DNA from: Dendrobium chrysotoxum
Lineage: Eukaryota; Streptophyta; Magnoliopsida; Asparagales; Orchidaceae
Reading direction: 5' to 3'
Assembly: GCA_019925795.1 (NCBI GenBank)
Contig: CM034300.1
Coordinates: 32,599,591-32,663,590, forward strand
Length of the DNA stretch: 64,000 nucleotides
Positions 20,562-32,843 of the stretch are shown here, piece by piece (position 1 is the first letter of the stretch; every line of letters starts with the position of its first letter). Both the position numbers and the translations under genes were made by a program. Under the pieces are notes generated by a model, which made no database searches, had not been told where the DNA came from, and saw nothing but the letters and a program-made list of their open reading frames with translations.

Positions 20562-21879
20562 GTGAAGAAAACAAAAAAAGATGGAGGATGGAGGTGACAG
20601 ATAAGGATCCCAAAAATACAATCACGACATTAAAACAAAACAAAAATAAATAAAACTTAGAGCAAAAACACATAAATCCAAAACAGAATTTTTTTTTTCT
20701 TGAAATCAAGCTGCTCGAGTAAATCAGAAATTTTCCTTGATTTTAGATCCAAAAACTAATAAGAAGCTGATTGACAGCGCTAAAATCAAGAAAAAGTTAA
20801 AAAAATTGACTTTCGTAACTCCCACCTCGGGCACCTTATCGATGCAAATCTCTTTCAGAACAAACATCCAATTCAGAAGAAAAAAAATTAGATTCGAAAA
20901 AAGATCCTTTCAAGCCTCATTCCAGAAAAATATCTGATATAATAGTGTTACAAAGTAAAAAATTAGAAATCAGGATTTTCAAACACAAGCTTTTGAACGT
21001 ATTAAGTAGCACACGAATTTTTCTAAGACATTTAAAGATCTGAAAGAGAAGAAAGCTTAGGTTGGGCTCATTTTGTGCCTCTTTTTCAATTTGTTTGGTG
21101 CACTGCGCATCTTTTGATTTTTTGATACACTTTGTGTATTTGGCATTTTCACATCTTTTTAGTTTTGGGCTCACTTCATGCCTCTTTTTCAATTTGGTTG
21201 GCACACTGCGCATCTTTTCCAAGCTTTCTTCTTTTCATACTCGTTAAATAGTCTCAGCTGTGAGATTACCTTCCAGATATAGGAGATACTGTCCACGGTA
21301 AGGAAGAATAATTCACAAAACAAAAACCATACTTCATATGATAAGTGCAATCACTTGGTTTAGAAAATCAAAATAATGACTCAAGACTTTGAAAACACTA
21401 TTGATATGAGGAAGATTACTGTAGGAAGATAAAATAAATCTCTATTTCAAAAACCAACTTTTTAATTTTGAAAAACATTTTTATCCAAAAGAGATAATAC
21501 ACCAGTAAAGGGGTTAGAGGAAGAGAAACAATCATCAATGTTTCTTCCCTTTAACGGATCCAATGAGTCAATCACTACTTACCAGCTTCCAAAATAAAAC
21601 CAAGGTAAAACTCCCAGTCAGAAATTCAAATTTTCAGAAGTAGTGAGCAGTGATTAGACTTTAAAAAGCATCAAACAGTAAGTGCAAGAGATGAACCAGT
21701 GAATATAGATAGGTAGAAAATCAAATCAAAGTAAATACTCAAATGAAACTAACAGTAAGGCTTAAGACAGAAATTAGCAGAGAAAATAAAATCAACTGAA
21801 AGCAAATAATCAAACTAAAAACTAACTAACAAAAAATAAAATACCAATCAGAATAATCAGAAATCAGCAGTTATCAGAA
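20562..21879 (-). other. Family A 3' segment between pol and internal array
   Basis: Non-coding, colinear with 9660-10860 and 16080-16909. It contains a duplicated module at about 21062-21215 (complement of the GAGGCACAAAATGAGCCCAA / GTGCACTGCGCATC module) and a CTCGAGCAGCTTGATTTCAAG block at 20700-20720. Short frames here are shared by the copies only because the DNA is shared. Confidence 0.6.
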
Positions 21880-23948
21880 TCAAGCATTTATATCAATCAC
21901 TCCTAATCTGGTTCTCAAAATACTGAATGAGTCAAAGGCCAGGGGTTTAGTGAATATGTCAGCCAGCTGATTTTCAGTTGCTACGTGATGTAGCTCAATG
22001 TCCCCTTTTATAACATGGTCCCTAATGAAGTGATGCCTTATATCAATGTGTTTGGTCCTAGAATATTGGATTGGATTATTAGAGATGCAGATGGCACTAG
22101 TATTATCACACATAACAGAAATTGTGCCCACAGGTAATCCTAAATCCAAAACTTGTTGCTTCAACTAATAAACTTGGGCCACACAACTCCCTAAGTGATC
22201 CTATTATTCCCTTATACTTCTTCTGATCAACAGATTTTCCACTTGAATCCTTATCTAACTGACCAGTGGAGCTCATGGGAGTATTGATTGGCTTGGCTTT
22301 GTCCATTTCATATTTCTTCAAAATATCCTTAGTGTATTTAGATTGATTGAGAAAGGTTCCATCATCCGTTTATCTTATGCTAAACCCCAAAAAAGAGGAA
22401 AATTCTCCCATCATACTTATCTCAAACTCCTTACTCATTGTTTTAGAAAACTCATCACATAAATACTTATCAGAAGATCTAAAAATTATATCATCAATAT
22501 AGATCTGGATAATGAGTAAGTCATCCCCTAATCTCGTCAAAAAAAGGGTGGTGTCTACGCTCCCCTTAACAAACTCTCTTTCTAACAGGAATATGCTAAG
22601 CCTCTCATACCAAGCTCTGGATGCCTGTTTCAATCCATATAAGGCCTTTTTTAATTTATAAACATGATTTGGATATTGGGAACTCTCAAAACCTGCGAGT
22701 TGTTCTACAAAAACATCCTCTTTTATCACCCTATTCAAAAAGACACTCTTGACATCCATTTGAAACAGCTTAAATCCCTTATAACAGGCAAAGGCTAGTA
22801 GCACCCTAATGGCTTCCAATCTAGCTACAGGGGCAAAAGTCTCCTTAAAATCAATCCCTTCTATCTGATTATACCCCTTAGCCACCAATCTTACCTTCTT
22901 CCTAACCACCACACCAGAATCATTCATCTTATTCTTAAAGACCCACTTGAATCCCATAATACTTTGATTTCTAGGTCTTTCTACTAACTCCCAAAAATCA
23001 TTCCTTACAAACTGATTCAATTCTTCTTGCATCACTAAGATCCAAAACTCATCCGAAAGGGCTTGATTGATGTTGGTGAGTAATCCCTTGCTCCTCACAA
23101 AAACTTCCAAATCTTTCATTTTCAAACTCCCCTCCGTGATCACTATGGATGGTAATGATCTCACATCCTAACTTCTTCAGAATCCAAGTAGAGAAAGATC
23201 TAAACTCATCAAATGACTCAGATTTATGTGACAAAAAATTAACCCAAGTGAACCTCGAATAATCATCTACAATCACAAAACCATAGACTCTCCCCCCTAA
23301 GCTGGCAGTGCTAATGGGTCCAAAGAGGTCCATGTAAAGAACTTCTAAAGGTCTAGAGGTGCTAATATCCTTAACAGAGTGAAAGGAGGACTGGACTTGC
23401 TTCCCTAACTAACAAGCATCACACAGGTGATCCTTAGTGAACTTAAGCTTGGGCACACCTCTAACTAAGTCCTTTTGGGTGACTCTTCTAAGGGTTTTCA
23501 TACTGGCATGACACAATCTCTTATGCCACAACCAAGACTCATCAGCAGCAGTTTTTAAGCAAATTGAGTTCTCAGATTTAATGCTTCTTACATCCAGCTT
23601 GTAGACGTTGTTGATCCTTTGCCCTTGCAAAACAACTTTATCATTTAAGCTTAAAATGCAGCCAGTGGACAGGAATTTAATGCTGTATCCTTTGTCACAA
23701 AGTTGACTGATGCTCAGTAAGTTGTGTGTCAGTCCATATATAAGAAAAATATTATCAATCATAAAATTCTTTGAATCACCAATTATACCTGAGCCTACCA
23801 CCCTCCTGGTGGTGTTATCTCCAAGTGTAACCTTGCCTCCAGCTCTAGCCTCCAGCGAAATAAACTGATCTGCATCTCCAGTCATGTGTCTAGAACACCC
23901 TCTGTCCAGGTACCACATGCTCTCACAAGGTCTTGTGTGAGAGCACAC
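21880..23948 (-). pseudogene. Copia pol of nested element, with two internal deletions
   Basis: Starts as VCSHTRPCES at 23948. Protease: WYLDRGCSRHMTGD, where the catalytic DSG is DRG. Zinc part: LWHKRLCH and LCDAC, followed by a stop at 23409. Integrase core: YMDLFGP and IHSDHGGEFEN are present, then a deletion of about 650 bp (junction near 23076, three shared bases CAC) removes the rest of integrase, its Glu and the linker to RT. RT: GFKWVFKNK, MDVKSVFLN, KKALYGLKQASRAWYERL, active site YIDDIIFRSS, ending in a stop at 22370. A second deletion of about 330 bp (near 22190) removes most of RNase H; the remainder CDNTSAICIS..ADIFTKPLAF ends at 21880. The element cannot make its own integrase. 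Confidence 0.9.
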
Positions 23949-23959
23949 CTATAAAATCA

Positions 23960-25771
23960 TCAAATGTCAGTCTTAGGAACCCAAACAGGTTTGGGTTCCT
24001 TCTTATGAAAAGAAGAATGCAATGCATGCGTGTTGTGCTGTGAAACAGGTAGTTTGGGTCTCCACACCCAATGTGTACTACGGTGAACAGTGCAAGTGTG
24101 TGAGATGTGTCCTAACATGCCACAGGAAAAACATCTAACACTAGGAAAAGGATTAACTAAACATCGTGAGTGATAGTGCCTCTTCCTAGAAGTGTATGAA
24201 CCATGCTTTGATGAACATGAAATAGATTTTTCAAAAGGTGGCGGTGCATAAAACTGTTCAAAAGAAGGCGGTGTTTTGTTCTTTTCAAAAGCACTGATTT
24301 TCACTTTCAAAAACTCAACATGTTTATTTAAACTTGCAATTTCAAAAGTTCTTGCACTTTCATTACTTTCTAACTCACATGCCATATCATTCAATTTCTT
24401 AAAAGCAATTTCTAATTCAACATGCGATGTTTTTAATAAATCATGCTCAACAGTTAAATCAGAATACTTTTTGTTCAATTCATCAAACTCATCAAGCAAA
24501 GACATGTGATTTCTATCAATAGTGAAATGATCCTTAATCAGAACATCATGCTCTTTTTGCAAAGTCAAGTAATCCAATTTCAAACTAGCATGGGTTTTCT
24601 TAAGCTTCCTATACGATGTATGAATCTTTTCAGAAACTTCAAATAACTGATCGTAAGTAAGCTCACATACCTCTTCATGGTTGGACTGACCAGGATGATC
24701 ATCAGCCATCATACACAAGTTTGTTTCCTCCTCTTTAGCTTCAGTCTCAGAAGAGTTGGATGCAGAGTCTGCCCAGAATGCCTTCTGAATCCGCTTCTTG
24801 TCCTTTCTAAACTTTGGTTTCTCCTCACCCTTCTCCTTGCTTGGATGAGCTTTAAGTGTAGGACAATCAGCCTTAATGTGTCCAGGCTTCCTGCATTCAA
24901 AACAAATAGTATCAGATGAAATCTTAAAATTTTTACTGGACTTACCCTTGTTCTACTTCTGATAGTTCTTATATTTCTTCCTTAGAAAGCTTTTGAATTG
25001 CCTAGTGATTAAGGCAACATCATCGCTATCAGACCCGAAAGAACTAGAATCACTGTCGTTAGCCTTCAGTGCATCTGTTTTCTCCTTCTTTCGTTCACCT
25101 GCATCATGTTGACTTTGGTTCACCCCTTGCTCGTAAGCAATGAGTGATCCAAGTAAGCTGTCAATAGAGTAAGTATTTAAATCTTTAGATTCAGTGATAG
25201 TAGTAATCTTAGCATCGTATGAAGAAGGTAGACATCTAAGAATTTTGTTCACTCTTTCGTAGTTAGTAAGTTCTCTACCTAAAGCATGCAAAGAGGTGAC
25301 GATTTGAGTGAACCTTGTGTACATTTCTGAAATAGTCTCACTAGGTTTCATGCGAAAAAGTTCGTAATCATGTAACAAGATATTTAACCTAGACTGTTTG
25401 ACCTCAGTTGTACCTTTATATATTATCCACAATCTATCTCATATTTCTTTTCCCATTGTACAAGTAGAAACACGCATATAGTCTTTAGATTTTAAAGCAC
25501 AAAGGAAACAGTTCAAACATTTTGTATTTAACTGTGCTAAGTCACGATCATCAAAAGTCCAATCTACAAATGGGAGTTCAGTTTTAATACCATAAATTAT
25601 TCTATGTGGTGCTTCATAACCATCCTTAACTAACATCCACATACGATAATCAATAGATTGCAGAAAAGTGGACATGCATGTTTTCCAAAAATTAAAATGA
25701 ATATTGTCAAACAACGGTGGTCTAGTGATTGAGTAACCTTCACCAGTATTATGATTGTTATAGTTAGCCAT
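23960..25771 (-). pseudogene. Copia gag of nested element
   Basis: Begins MANYNNHNTGEGYSITRPPLFD at 25771; RPPLFDxxxFxFWKxxMSTFL is typical of SIRE-like gag. It stays in one frame to the TGA at 23960, apart from stops at 25439 (a TGG-type codon now TGA) and 24953. It has a first zinc knuckle CFECRKPGHIKADC near 24907-24866, a long coiled coil (about residues 370-470, KKTHASLKLDYLTLQ onward) and a second knuckle CFSCGMLGHISHTC near 24125. It ends KPVWVPKTDI. Gag forms the cytoplasmic particle. Pol follows in another frame after two TGA codons, the same in both family A copies. About 604 codons. Confidence 0.85.
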
Positions 25772-25826
25772 GGATCAAATTCAAAAGTTTTTAAACAGAA
25801 ATTTTTAATCCCGCTCTGATACCACT
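25772..25826 (-). promoter_or_regulatory. Initiator-Met primer-binding site and gag leader
   Basis: The complement of 25813-25824 is TGGTATCAGAGC, the standard primer site for initiator-methionine tRNA in plant copia elements, two bases from the LTR edge (25827). The gag ATG is about 40 bases further on. Confidence 0.9.
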
Positions 25827-27466
25827 TGAAAGTTCGATAGGGATGTTAAGCCCTAGTGAACTAGTCCCGAGGCTAACCAAGAGGGGGGTGAATTGGTTAT
25901 TTAAAATTTCACGACAACAATGAAAATCTTTTTGATACTGAGCAGCGGAAACAAGTAACAAGAATGAAAAGATCAATCACAGATATTCACCCAAGCAGTT
26001 AATATCAGAAAAGTAAAGTGCAAAACTGAATCAGAAAAGCAAACCAGATTTTATAGTGGTTTGGTCAACTTGACCTACGTCCACTCCCCGGAGCCTCCCC
26101 TTCGGGTATTGCACTAAACAAAAGTGTCTCTCCTTTTGCTCCCACAGTAAGGCGGAGAAGCCTGTACAAAACCTCCTTTTCACCACACAATGAGGCAGAG
26201 AACCCGACGTCCTTTTGCTTCCTCCTGAAGCAGGAAGAGAACCTTCGACCTCCTTTTGCTTCCACCTGAAGCGGGCAGAGAACTAGGATCTTCTTGCTAT
26301 GATCCTTCCAAGATGAACACCAACTAGATGACAGACGATGAGCGGAGGACACGACTCTGATCAGTGCTTGGAGCAACCTTAGTGAATCCCTCACTAACTC
26401 CCCCTCACAAGATCCTCTCTCTCTCTCCCAAACTCTCTCTCTCTCTAGGGTTTCTCTGGACAGGAAAGTGGCAAAAGATTTTTTCTAAATAAAGAAAAAG
26501 AACTTTTATATGAGGGCTCAAAACCAGCCCTAAATCTCATCTGGTCGGCCTAGATCGTCCAGGACGATCTATATATAATCCTGTACGATCAGTTCAAAAT
26601 CAATTGATTCAGTCTGGACGATTTGGCTCTTCTGGACGATTAGTTCAAAAAGTTGATCATATTATCCCGGACGATCGCAGATTAGTGTAAATTGAGGAAT
26701 ATCATCCAGGAGATAGTTCGGGTCGTCCAGAGAAACTTGTGCTGGACGACTCAAAAATGACTTGATCGTCCAGGAGGATAGGTATATCGTCCTATACGAT
26801 TAGTTCAAAAAGTCCCCAAATTGTCCTGAACACAGTTTGGGTCGTACAGCTGAAATGTACTAGACGATCATGATCGTCTGGGATGATCCTGCGATCGTCC
26901 AGGACGACATGATCATATTAATCAATAATAACTTACTTTCCTTAATTACCAGGTTAAATTAGGCATGATTGTAGTTGATCGTCCAGGATGTTACACATAT
27001 CGTCTGGGACGATCAGACCAAATATCCAAAAATAAGAACTTGCCTAACTTGATCTGGCGGTTGAAAAATTTTTAATTTGAGCATATCATCCCGTACGATC
27101 CAAGGATCGTCCAGGACGATCTGCTTAATCAGACCCTCTTAACTTGGTCGCCCTAATTGGGGTTTCTATTTTTACCTGATCGTCCAGGACGATGTGACTA
27201 TCGTCCAGGATGATCTGAATAAAAACTTGAACAGAAACTCTAATTCACTCAAGCTCTCCCCCTGAATATGTGTGTGCAAGGTTACTTAGCTAGGGGATCA
27301 GTTACATTACAATTGACTCAATAAAAAGAAAAATCATACATTTGACACACTTGGACCCGATCTTGAGTTGGCTTGATTTGCTCGTGATCTTTTGTGCCTA
27401 AAATGGGTTAGCCAAGCAAAACACAATAGACACATGTTTGTCATCATCAAAACCAGATTTGCAACA
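25827..27466 (-). repeat. 5' LTR of nested copia family A element
   Basis: 1640 bp, the partner of 16910-18546. Array at 26554-27214, TATA-like box at 26503-26512 (complement), GA-rich leader, tandem CTTCAGG units and conserved R/U5 block (26070-26092). A few CpG positions in the array are decayed that are intact in the other LTR and the reverse, showing independent decay after insertion. Confidence 0.9.
26554..27214. promoter_or_regulatory. Paired-palindrome array in 5' LTR of nested element
   Basis: Same array as at 17642-18297, unit by unit. Good pairs include 26554 with 26575, and 27179 with 27200. This array drives, if anything does, the gag-pol transcript. Confidence 0.8.
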
Positions 27467-28230
27467 TCTTTCTTTCCTTTCAGATATTTAAATGACATAG
27501 AAAAATCCATCCACCCTTAATATTTTCAAAAGCTTAAGACGAAAAATCATGATTTCTGATTTCTTACTTTGTAATACTATTATATCAGATATTTTTTTAG
27601 AACGAGGTTTGAAAGGATCTTTTTTCGAATCAATTTTTTTTTCTGAATTAGATTTTTGTTTTGAAAGGAATTTGCACCTATAAGGTGTCCGAGGTGGGAG
27701 TTACAAAAGTCGATTTTCTAACTTTTCTGGATTTCAGCACTGTTGATTGTCTTCTTACTGGTTTTTGGATTCAAAATTAAGGGAAAATTCTAATTTCTTG
27801 GAGCTGATCGGTTAAAAAAAATTGTTATTTTTTACGTGGTTTTATTTCTCATTTCTACTTTTATTTACTCTGCTTTTATTTTAATTTGTTGTATGTGTTT
27901 TTGGGATCCCTGATCTTTCCTCTCCATCCTTCATCTTTTTTATTTTTTTCTTCACGTCGTCCTGGACGATCCATCCTTGTTTGTGGTGCCTCCTCCTTCT
28001 GATCTGGATCCGCCTCCTTTTTAGCTTTATGTTTTATGATGTTTTCTGCTTGTATTGTTGTGTCTGTTCCTCCTCCTTTTTGTGATGTCAAAAGGGGGAG
28101 TTAGTGTTTTGAGTGACTAGTAGTTTCGTGTACTATTCTACTATTCTAGTTGTTTCTTGTATTGCTCTTATTTTGTAGTTGTTTTCCTTATTATATTTTG
28201 TGTTTAGGGAAATTTGAAATGATATTTTTC
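27467..28230 (+). other. Family A 3' segment, second part, ORF3 deleted
   Basis: Continues 16909. Colinear with the segment before the internal array. At about 27970 a single palindrome (GTCCTGGACGATCC) is joined directly to the last 40 bases of ORF3 (CTTCTGATCTGGATCCGCC), so the array, TATA box and nearly all of ORF3 are missing. The first purine tract (AAAAGGGGGAG, 28090-28100) is kept. The second tract and the first 480 bases of the LTR are lost at about 28230. Confidence 0.75.
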
Positions 28231-29552
28231 TACAATCATGCCTAAATTCATCTGTTGATTAAGGAAAGTAATTAATATTTAATTGATACGATCATATCAT
28301 CCGGGATGATCGCAATATCATCCGGGACGATCATCACCATCTAGTGCAGTTCACCTATACGTCCAGAGCGGTGATCAGGACGATTTTGGTTATTTTGAAA
28401 TAATCGTACAAGACGATAGAGATATCATCCCGAATGATTAGGTCATTTTGAGATCGTCCTGTATGTTTTACTTGCACATCCAGAGCGGTTCTCAGGATGA
28501 TATTGTGTGGTTTTGAACTAATCATAGAGGATGATAGATATATCATCCTAGATGATCAAGTCATTTTGAGATCGTCCAGCACAAGTTCCCCTGGACATCC
28601 AGAGTGATCTTCTGGATGAAATTCCTAATTTACACTAATAGTCCCGGACGATCACAGAATCGTACGGGACGATCTGAACAACTTTTTTCTACTAATCATC
28701 CAGAAGAACTAGATCATCCAGGCTGATACATGTGATTTTGAACTTATCATAAACGACGATCAAGCAATCGTCCTGGATGATATTGGCCGACCAGTTGAGA
28801 TTTAGGGTAAGTTTTGAACCCTCCTATAAAAAATCTATTTCTTTCAACAAGAAAAAATCTTTTGCCACTTTCATTTCTAGAGAAACCTTGAGAGAGAGAG
28901 AGAGCTTGGGAGAGAGAGAGAGGATCTTGTGAGGGGGAGTTTGTGAAGGGTTCACAAAGTTTGCTCCAAGTATGGATCAGAGTCATCTTCTCCATTCATA
29001 GTCTCATCTTGTCAGTGTTTTCTGTGGGAGGATCATTCGCAAGAAGATCCAGGTTCTTTGCCCGCTTTAGGAGGAAGTGAAAGGAGTTCAGGTTCTCTGC
29101 CTGCTTCAGGAGGAAGTGAAAGGAGTCCGAGTTCTCTGCCTACTTTAGGAGGAAGCGAAAAGAGTTCAGGTTCTCTGCCTCACGGGGTTGGTGGAAAGGA
29201 GTTTTGTACAAGCTTCTCCACCTTGCTGTGGGAGCAGAAGGAGAGTAACTTTTTTGTTAGTGCAATACTCGGAGGGGAGGCTCCGGGGAGTGGAGGTAGG
29301 TCAAGTTGACCAAACCACTATAAAATCTTGTGTGTTCTTTCTAATTATTTTTTGCACTTTACTTTTCTATTATTATCTGCTTGGGTGAAATCTGTGGTTG
29401 ATCTTTTCATTTCTATATTTACTTGTTTCCACTGCAAATTACTGAAAAGATCTTTCCTGTTGCTCACAATTTTTTAAATAACCAATTCACCCCCCCTCTT
29501 AGTTAGCCTCAGGACTAGTTCATCAGGGCTTAACATTCCTATCAAACTTTCA
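28231..29552 (+). repeat. Copia family A 3' LTR, truncated at its start
   Basis: Begins inside the LTR at ACAATCATGCC (equivalent to about 11617) and runs to CTATCAAACTTTCA. More diverged than the other family A LTRs. Array remnants are at 28296-28781. The leader tandem repeat is expanded here: three full units of about 38 bp (29050-29164) plus a partial one, against two in the other LTRs. The hairpin CTCGGAG..CTCCGGGG is near 29268-29290. Right flank is Ogre LTR. Confidence 0.85.
28296..28781. promoter_or_regulatory. Decayed palindrome array in truncated LTR
   Basis: Units such as ATCATCCGGGATGAT (28296) and ATCATCCGGGACGAT (28317), again 21 bases apart. Later units are more decayed, mostly CG to CA or TG. 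Confidence 0.7.
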
Positions 29553-31433
29553 TTTAAATGGGTTGGTTTAGTTTGCAAAGGGAGCTTTAATCAGTTAGGC
29601 TTATTTAAATGTTTCTTTGACTCTTTGACTGGTCAAAGAGTCAAAGTTTACTTAGGTGGCAAGTAAGGAGAGCCAATGGGATGGTTGAATGGCTTGGAGG
29701 GTTTGAGATAGAATGGAGATAGCTTAAAGAGTTATGTTAACCACCTTTGACCCACTTGTTTAGTTGTTGTCCTTATCGACTGGCCAACAGTCAACTTGGC
29801 TACCTAGGTGGCATGTGGAAGAGTCTTGAGTGCTGGTGAGGTAAAATCCCATAGGTTTAAAGTAATAGAAATGAGGTGTGAGCAAGGGTGTGATAATTTA
29901 AGGGAGTTTGACCAAGTTTTCATAAGTTAACTTGGTCAAATAAATCTAGTTTGACTTAAGATGATTTAAGCTGTATTCAAAGCATTGAATGAATTGATTT
30001 GGAGGATTCTTAAAATATTGGGTTTAAAGTCTGAGTGTTTGAGCATATATATACTAAAAGGTTTGAGTATAGATCAAAGTTTGACCAAGTCAGATCCAGG
30101 TGATTTGACTTCGAATGGGTTTGGAAGTACTTGAATCACTCATTGATGTGAACTTGGGGGAATGGAGATTTAGAAAGCTTGAATTGAATGACTGAGGTAA
30201 TTTTGATCCAAATAGGTTATGTTTAACCAGACTTGGGCTTAGTTGACCAAGTCAACTATTGATTGGGTCAATGGGCCGAACAAATCCAAATCATTGAGGA
30301 ATATGTTTAAAAGAGATTTGATGAAATTTAAATGCATCTAAAATTAGATTCCATATAGAAATGGCTTAAGGGTTGAAGGGGTTAACCAGGTTGACCCATA
30401 GCTAGGGTTTAAGCGTGAATGGTTTGAAATGATATATGGTGTCTAGTAGAGGTAGTTTCAAGGTCTGGAATGGTCATATAGTTCAAATCACTTGTTTGGG
30501 CCTTTAATGGGCCATTAGGTCAACCTAGGTTGACCTAGGGGTTGGGTATGGACACAAAAGGTCTGTTCTGATGTTTTCAGTCTATTGGAGGTGGTTAGAA
30601 GCTTTGTAGAAAGCTCTAAGGTCAATGTCCACTGGATGGTAGATCCAATGGCATAGGCCATAAATATTTGAAGATTTTATAACCTTTGGAAAATATTCTA
30701 GTTTTTAGAGTTAGAGACCTCAGAATGGGCTCAAATTTGGAGGGTTGCCTCTAGAGACATATCCTATCAATATGAAATTGATAGGCTTTGAATCAGAGGT
30801 CATTTACCTAGGATTTGAAGTGTTTGAAAAATCTATGGAAAAGAGTTTTAAGACATACCCTTTTAACCTTGGATTTTAATTTGAACTAGGTTTTAGATTT
30901 GAATGATAGATTTTAAATTATTCAAATCAATAATAATCATTAGGATGATTATAATTGATTAAATAAGATTAAAGTTAGATTGAAATCTGGATCAAGTGTT
31001 CAAATTTTAATTAAGCTGGAGATTGATTGTAAGTTAGGATTGTCTTGAAGTCTGGACTAGTTTCAAATTTAGATTTTTTGGAGATCTAGATTAATTTAAG
31101 ATCTGGATTAATCTGGAGATTAGATTTATTTTGAATTAGGATTGATCAGGATTATAGATTAATCTGGGATTCAAATTGGTATGGGATATAGGTTTATTGA
31201 AGATAAGAATTAATCCTGGGGTCTTGATTGATCTAAGGTCTAGGTAGATCCTAGAGCCTAAGAAGATCACAGGATCTGGAGTTTAAAAGAATCTTAGGGT
31301 CTGGGAAGGTCCTAGGGTCTAGAGTCGAAAAGGATCCTAGGGTCTAGTAGATCCTAAGGTCTAAATTAGTCTGGAGGCTAGACTGGTCTAGGGTCAGGAT
31401 TGATCCTAGTAACCTCATACAAAAATGATGTCA
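29553..31433 (-). repeat. Ogre 3' LTR, 5' part
   Basis: Direct repeat of 55445-57358 (1881 against 1914 bp), clearly similar throughout, ending at TGATGTCA on the plus strand, that is starting TGACATCA in element sense. The last 270 bases (31160-31430) consist of short degenerate repeats of the GATCCTAGGGTCTAG type. The left edge is where the copia LTR ends. No coding frame. Confidence 0.9.
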
Positions 31434-32843
31434 ATAAATAGACCCCCAATAAGTGCAATAAAATGATGATCTATTGCACATATTGGCCTCGATCAAATTA
31501 AAAGGTCAAGTTTGGGATTTTAGTCCTAAGGGAAGGAAAAGTTTATCCCTAGGGAATCAGGTTTTAAATTGATACTAGGGTAGTGCCACGGAGGGTGTAC
31601 TCTACCTCCAATAAATCTAATCCTAAGGAAGGAAAGGACCTAACCTTAAGGAGCAAAAGAGTTAATTATCATATAGGAAGGAAGAATTCTTAGCTACAGA
31701 GGATCAAGTTTGATTTGATTCTATGGGAAGGAAGATCCTAGCTCTAGAAGGTTGAGTTTGAAATTGAAACTAGGATAGTGCCACTAATGGAATTCTCTAC
31801 CACTAGTGGGTTTAAACCTAAGGGAAGGAGAAATATAACCCTAAGGAAAAGAAAGTTTAATTATAGACTTGAAGTTTGGATTTAGGATAGTGCCTTAGGG
31901 GCATATTCCATCACTGGGGAGTCTAATCATAAGGGAAAGAGAGCACCAAACCCTAAGGAGAAGAAAATTGGAGGATCTCGTGGGAAGGAAGCATTGCTTC
32001 CCATAGAAGATTAGGCCAAGAATTTTAAATTTTAAAACTAGGATGGTGCCGCAGAGGGCGTTATGCACCACTAGAGGATCTAATCCAAAGGAGAGAAAGC
32101 ACGATGACTCACATCTATCCTTAAGGAAAATGAAACTGGAAGACCCTGTGAGAAGGAACTATTATTTCCCATAAAAGGTCATATCTAGATTTTAAAAACT
32201 AGGATGGTGTTGCAAAGGGTGTGCTCCATCACTAGTGAATCTAGCTCTTAGGAAAGAAAGCACGAAGACCCGCATCTAACCTTAAGGGACAGAAAGCTTA
32301 AAGTTCTTGTGGGAAGGAAGCGTTGCTTCCCACAGGATATTCGATTTAAAACTTGAAAACTAGGGTGGTGCCATAAAGGGTGTTATCCACCGCTAGAGGA
32401 TGATCTTATGGAGAGGGAGCTTACTCTAAAGAAAAGATCATGTCTGGATGATCATGTGGGAAGAAAGCATTGCTTCCCATAGAGGATCAGATCTAGAATA
32501 GTCATGGGTGGAGGAAACTTGCTCCACACAGAGGATCGAGTTTAGATTTAAAATTTGAAACCAGGATGGTGCCGTTGAAGGCGTTATCCACCACTAGTGA
32601 TTGATCATATTAGGAGGAAGCTTGTTCCTTATGAGATCAAGATTGAGATTTAAATTATACGATGGTGCCGTAAAAGGGCGTACTCCACCACTAAAAGATC
32701 TAATCCTAAAGTAAGAAAGCGTAATGACTCTCATCTAACCTTAAGAAAAGAGAAATAAGTTTCTGGAAATTAAAAAGTTAAACTAAATAGAGTCAATGTG
32801 ATTTAAAATTTGAAAATCTTATTGATTTAAGGTTTAAGCTACA
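31434..32843 (-). repeat. Ogre 3' UTR with tandem repeat array
   Basis: Eight or so diverged repeats, about 95-190 bp each, recognised by the core AAACTAGGATGGTGCCGNA followed by GGGCGTNNTCCACCACTAG and then by GGAAGGAAAGC blocks. Cores lie near 31575, 31764, 31880, 32035, 32196, 32356, 32560 and 32656. They fill the space between the integrase stop codon and the 3' LTR. Tandem repeats in this position are known from Ogre elements. A weak purine tract (TTATTGGGGGTC in element sense) is beside the LTR. Confidence 0.85.

Larger units (their letters stand above)
16910..27466 (-). mobile_element. Nested copia family A element, both LTRs present
   Basis: A 10.56-kb element on the minus strand with 5' LTR 25827-27466, initiator-Met primer-binding site, gag, pol, internal palindrome array, ORF3, two purine tracts and 3' LTR 16910-18546. 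LTRs start TGTTGCAAAT and end GAACTTTCA. Flanking 5-mers are GCTTT (16905-16909) and TCTTT (27467-27471), a one-mismatch target duplication. The flanks join into one 3' segment of another family A copy. It is the youngest-looking element by LTR similarity but is non-autonomous: gag, pol and ORF3 have stops and pol has two deletions. Confidence 0.9.
11125..29552 (+). mobile_element. Copia family A element (SIRE-like), rearranged, host of the nested copy
   Basis: Plus-strand copia element: LTR 11125-12775, gag 3' part and pol 12776-16079, 3' segment 16080-16909 continued at 27467-28230, and a 3' LTR truncated at its start (28231-29552). The nested element 16910-27466 splits the 3' segment. The primer-binding site and the first two thirds of gag are missing, and the left LTR is preceded by another pol tail and 3' segment (9553-11124), so the left side is a tandem or recombined structure, not a simple insertion. 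The right end joins Ogre LTR sequence at 29553. Confidence 0.7.
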
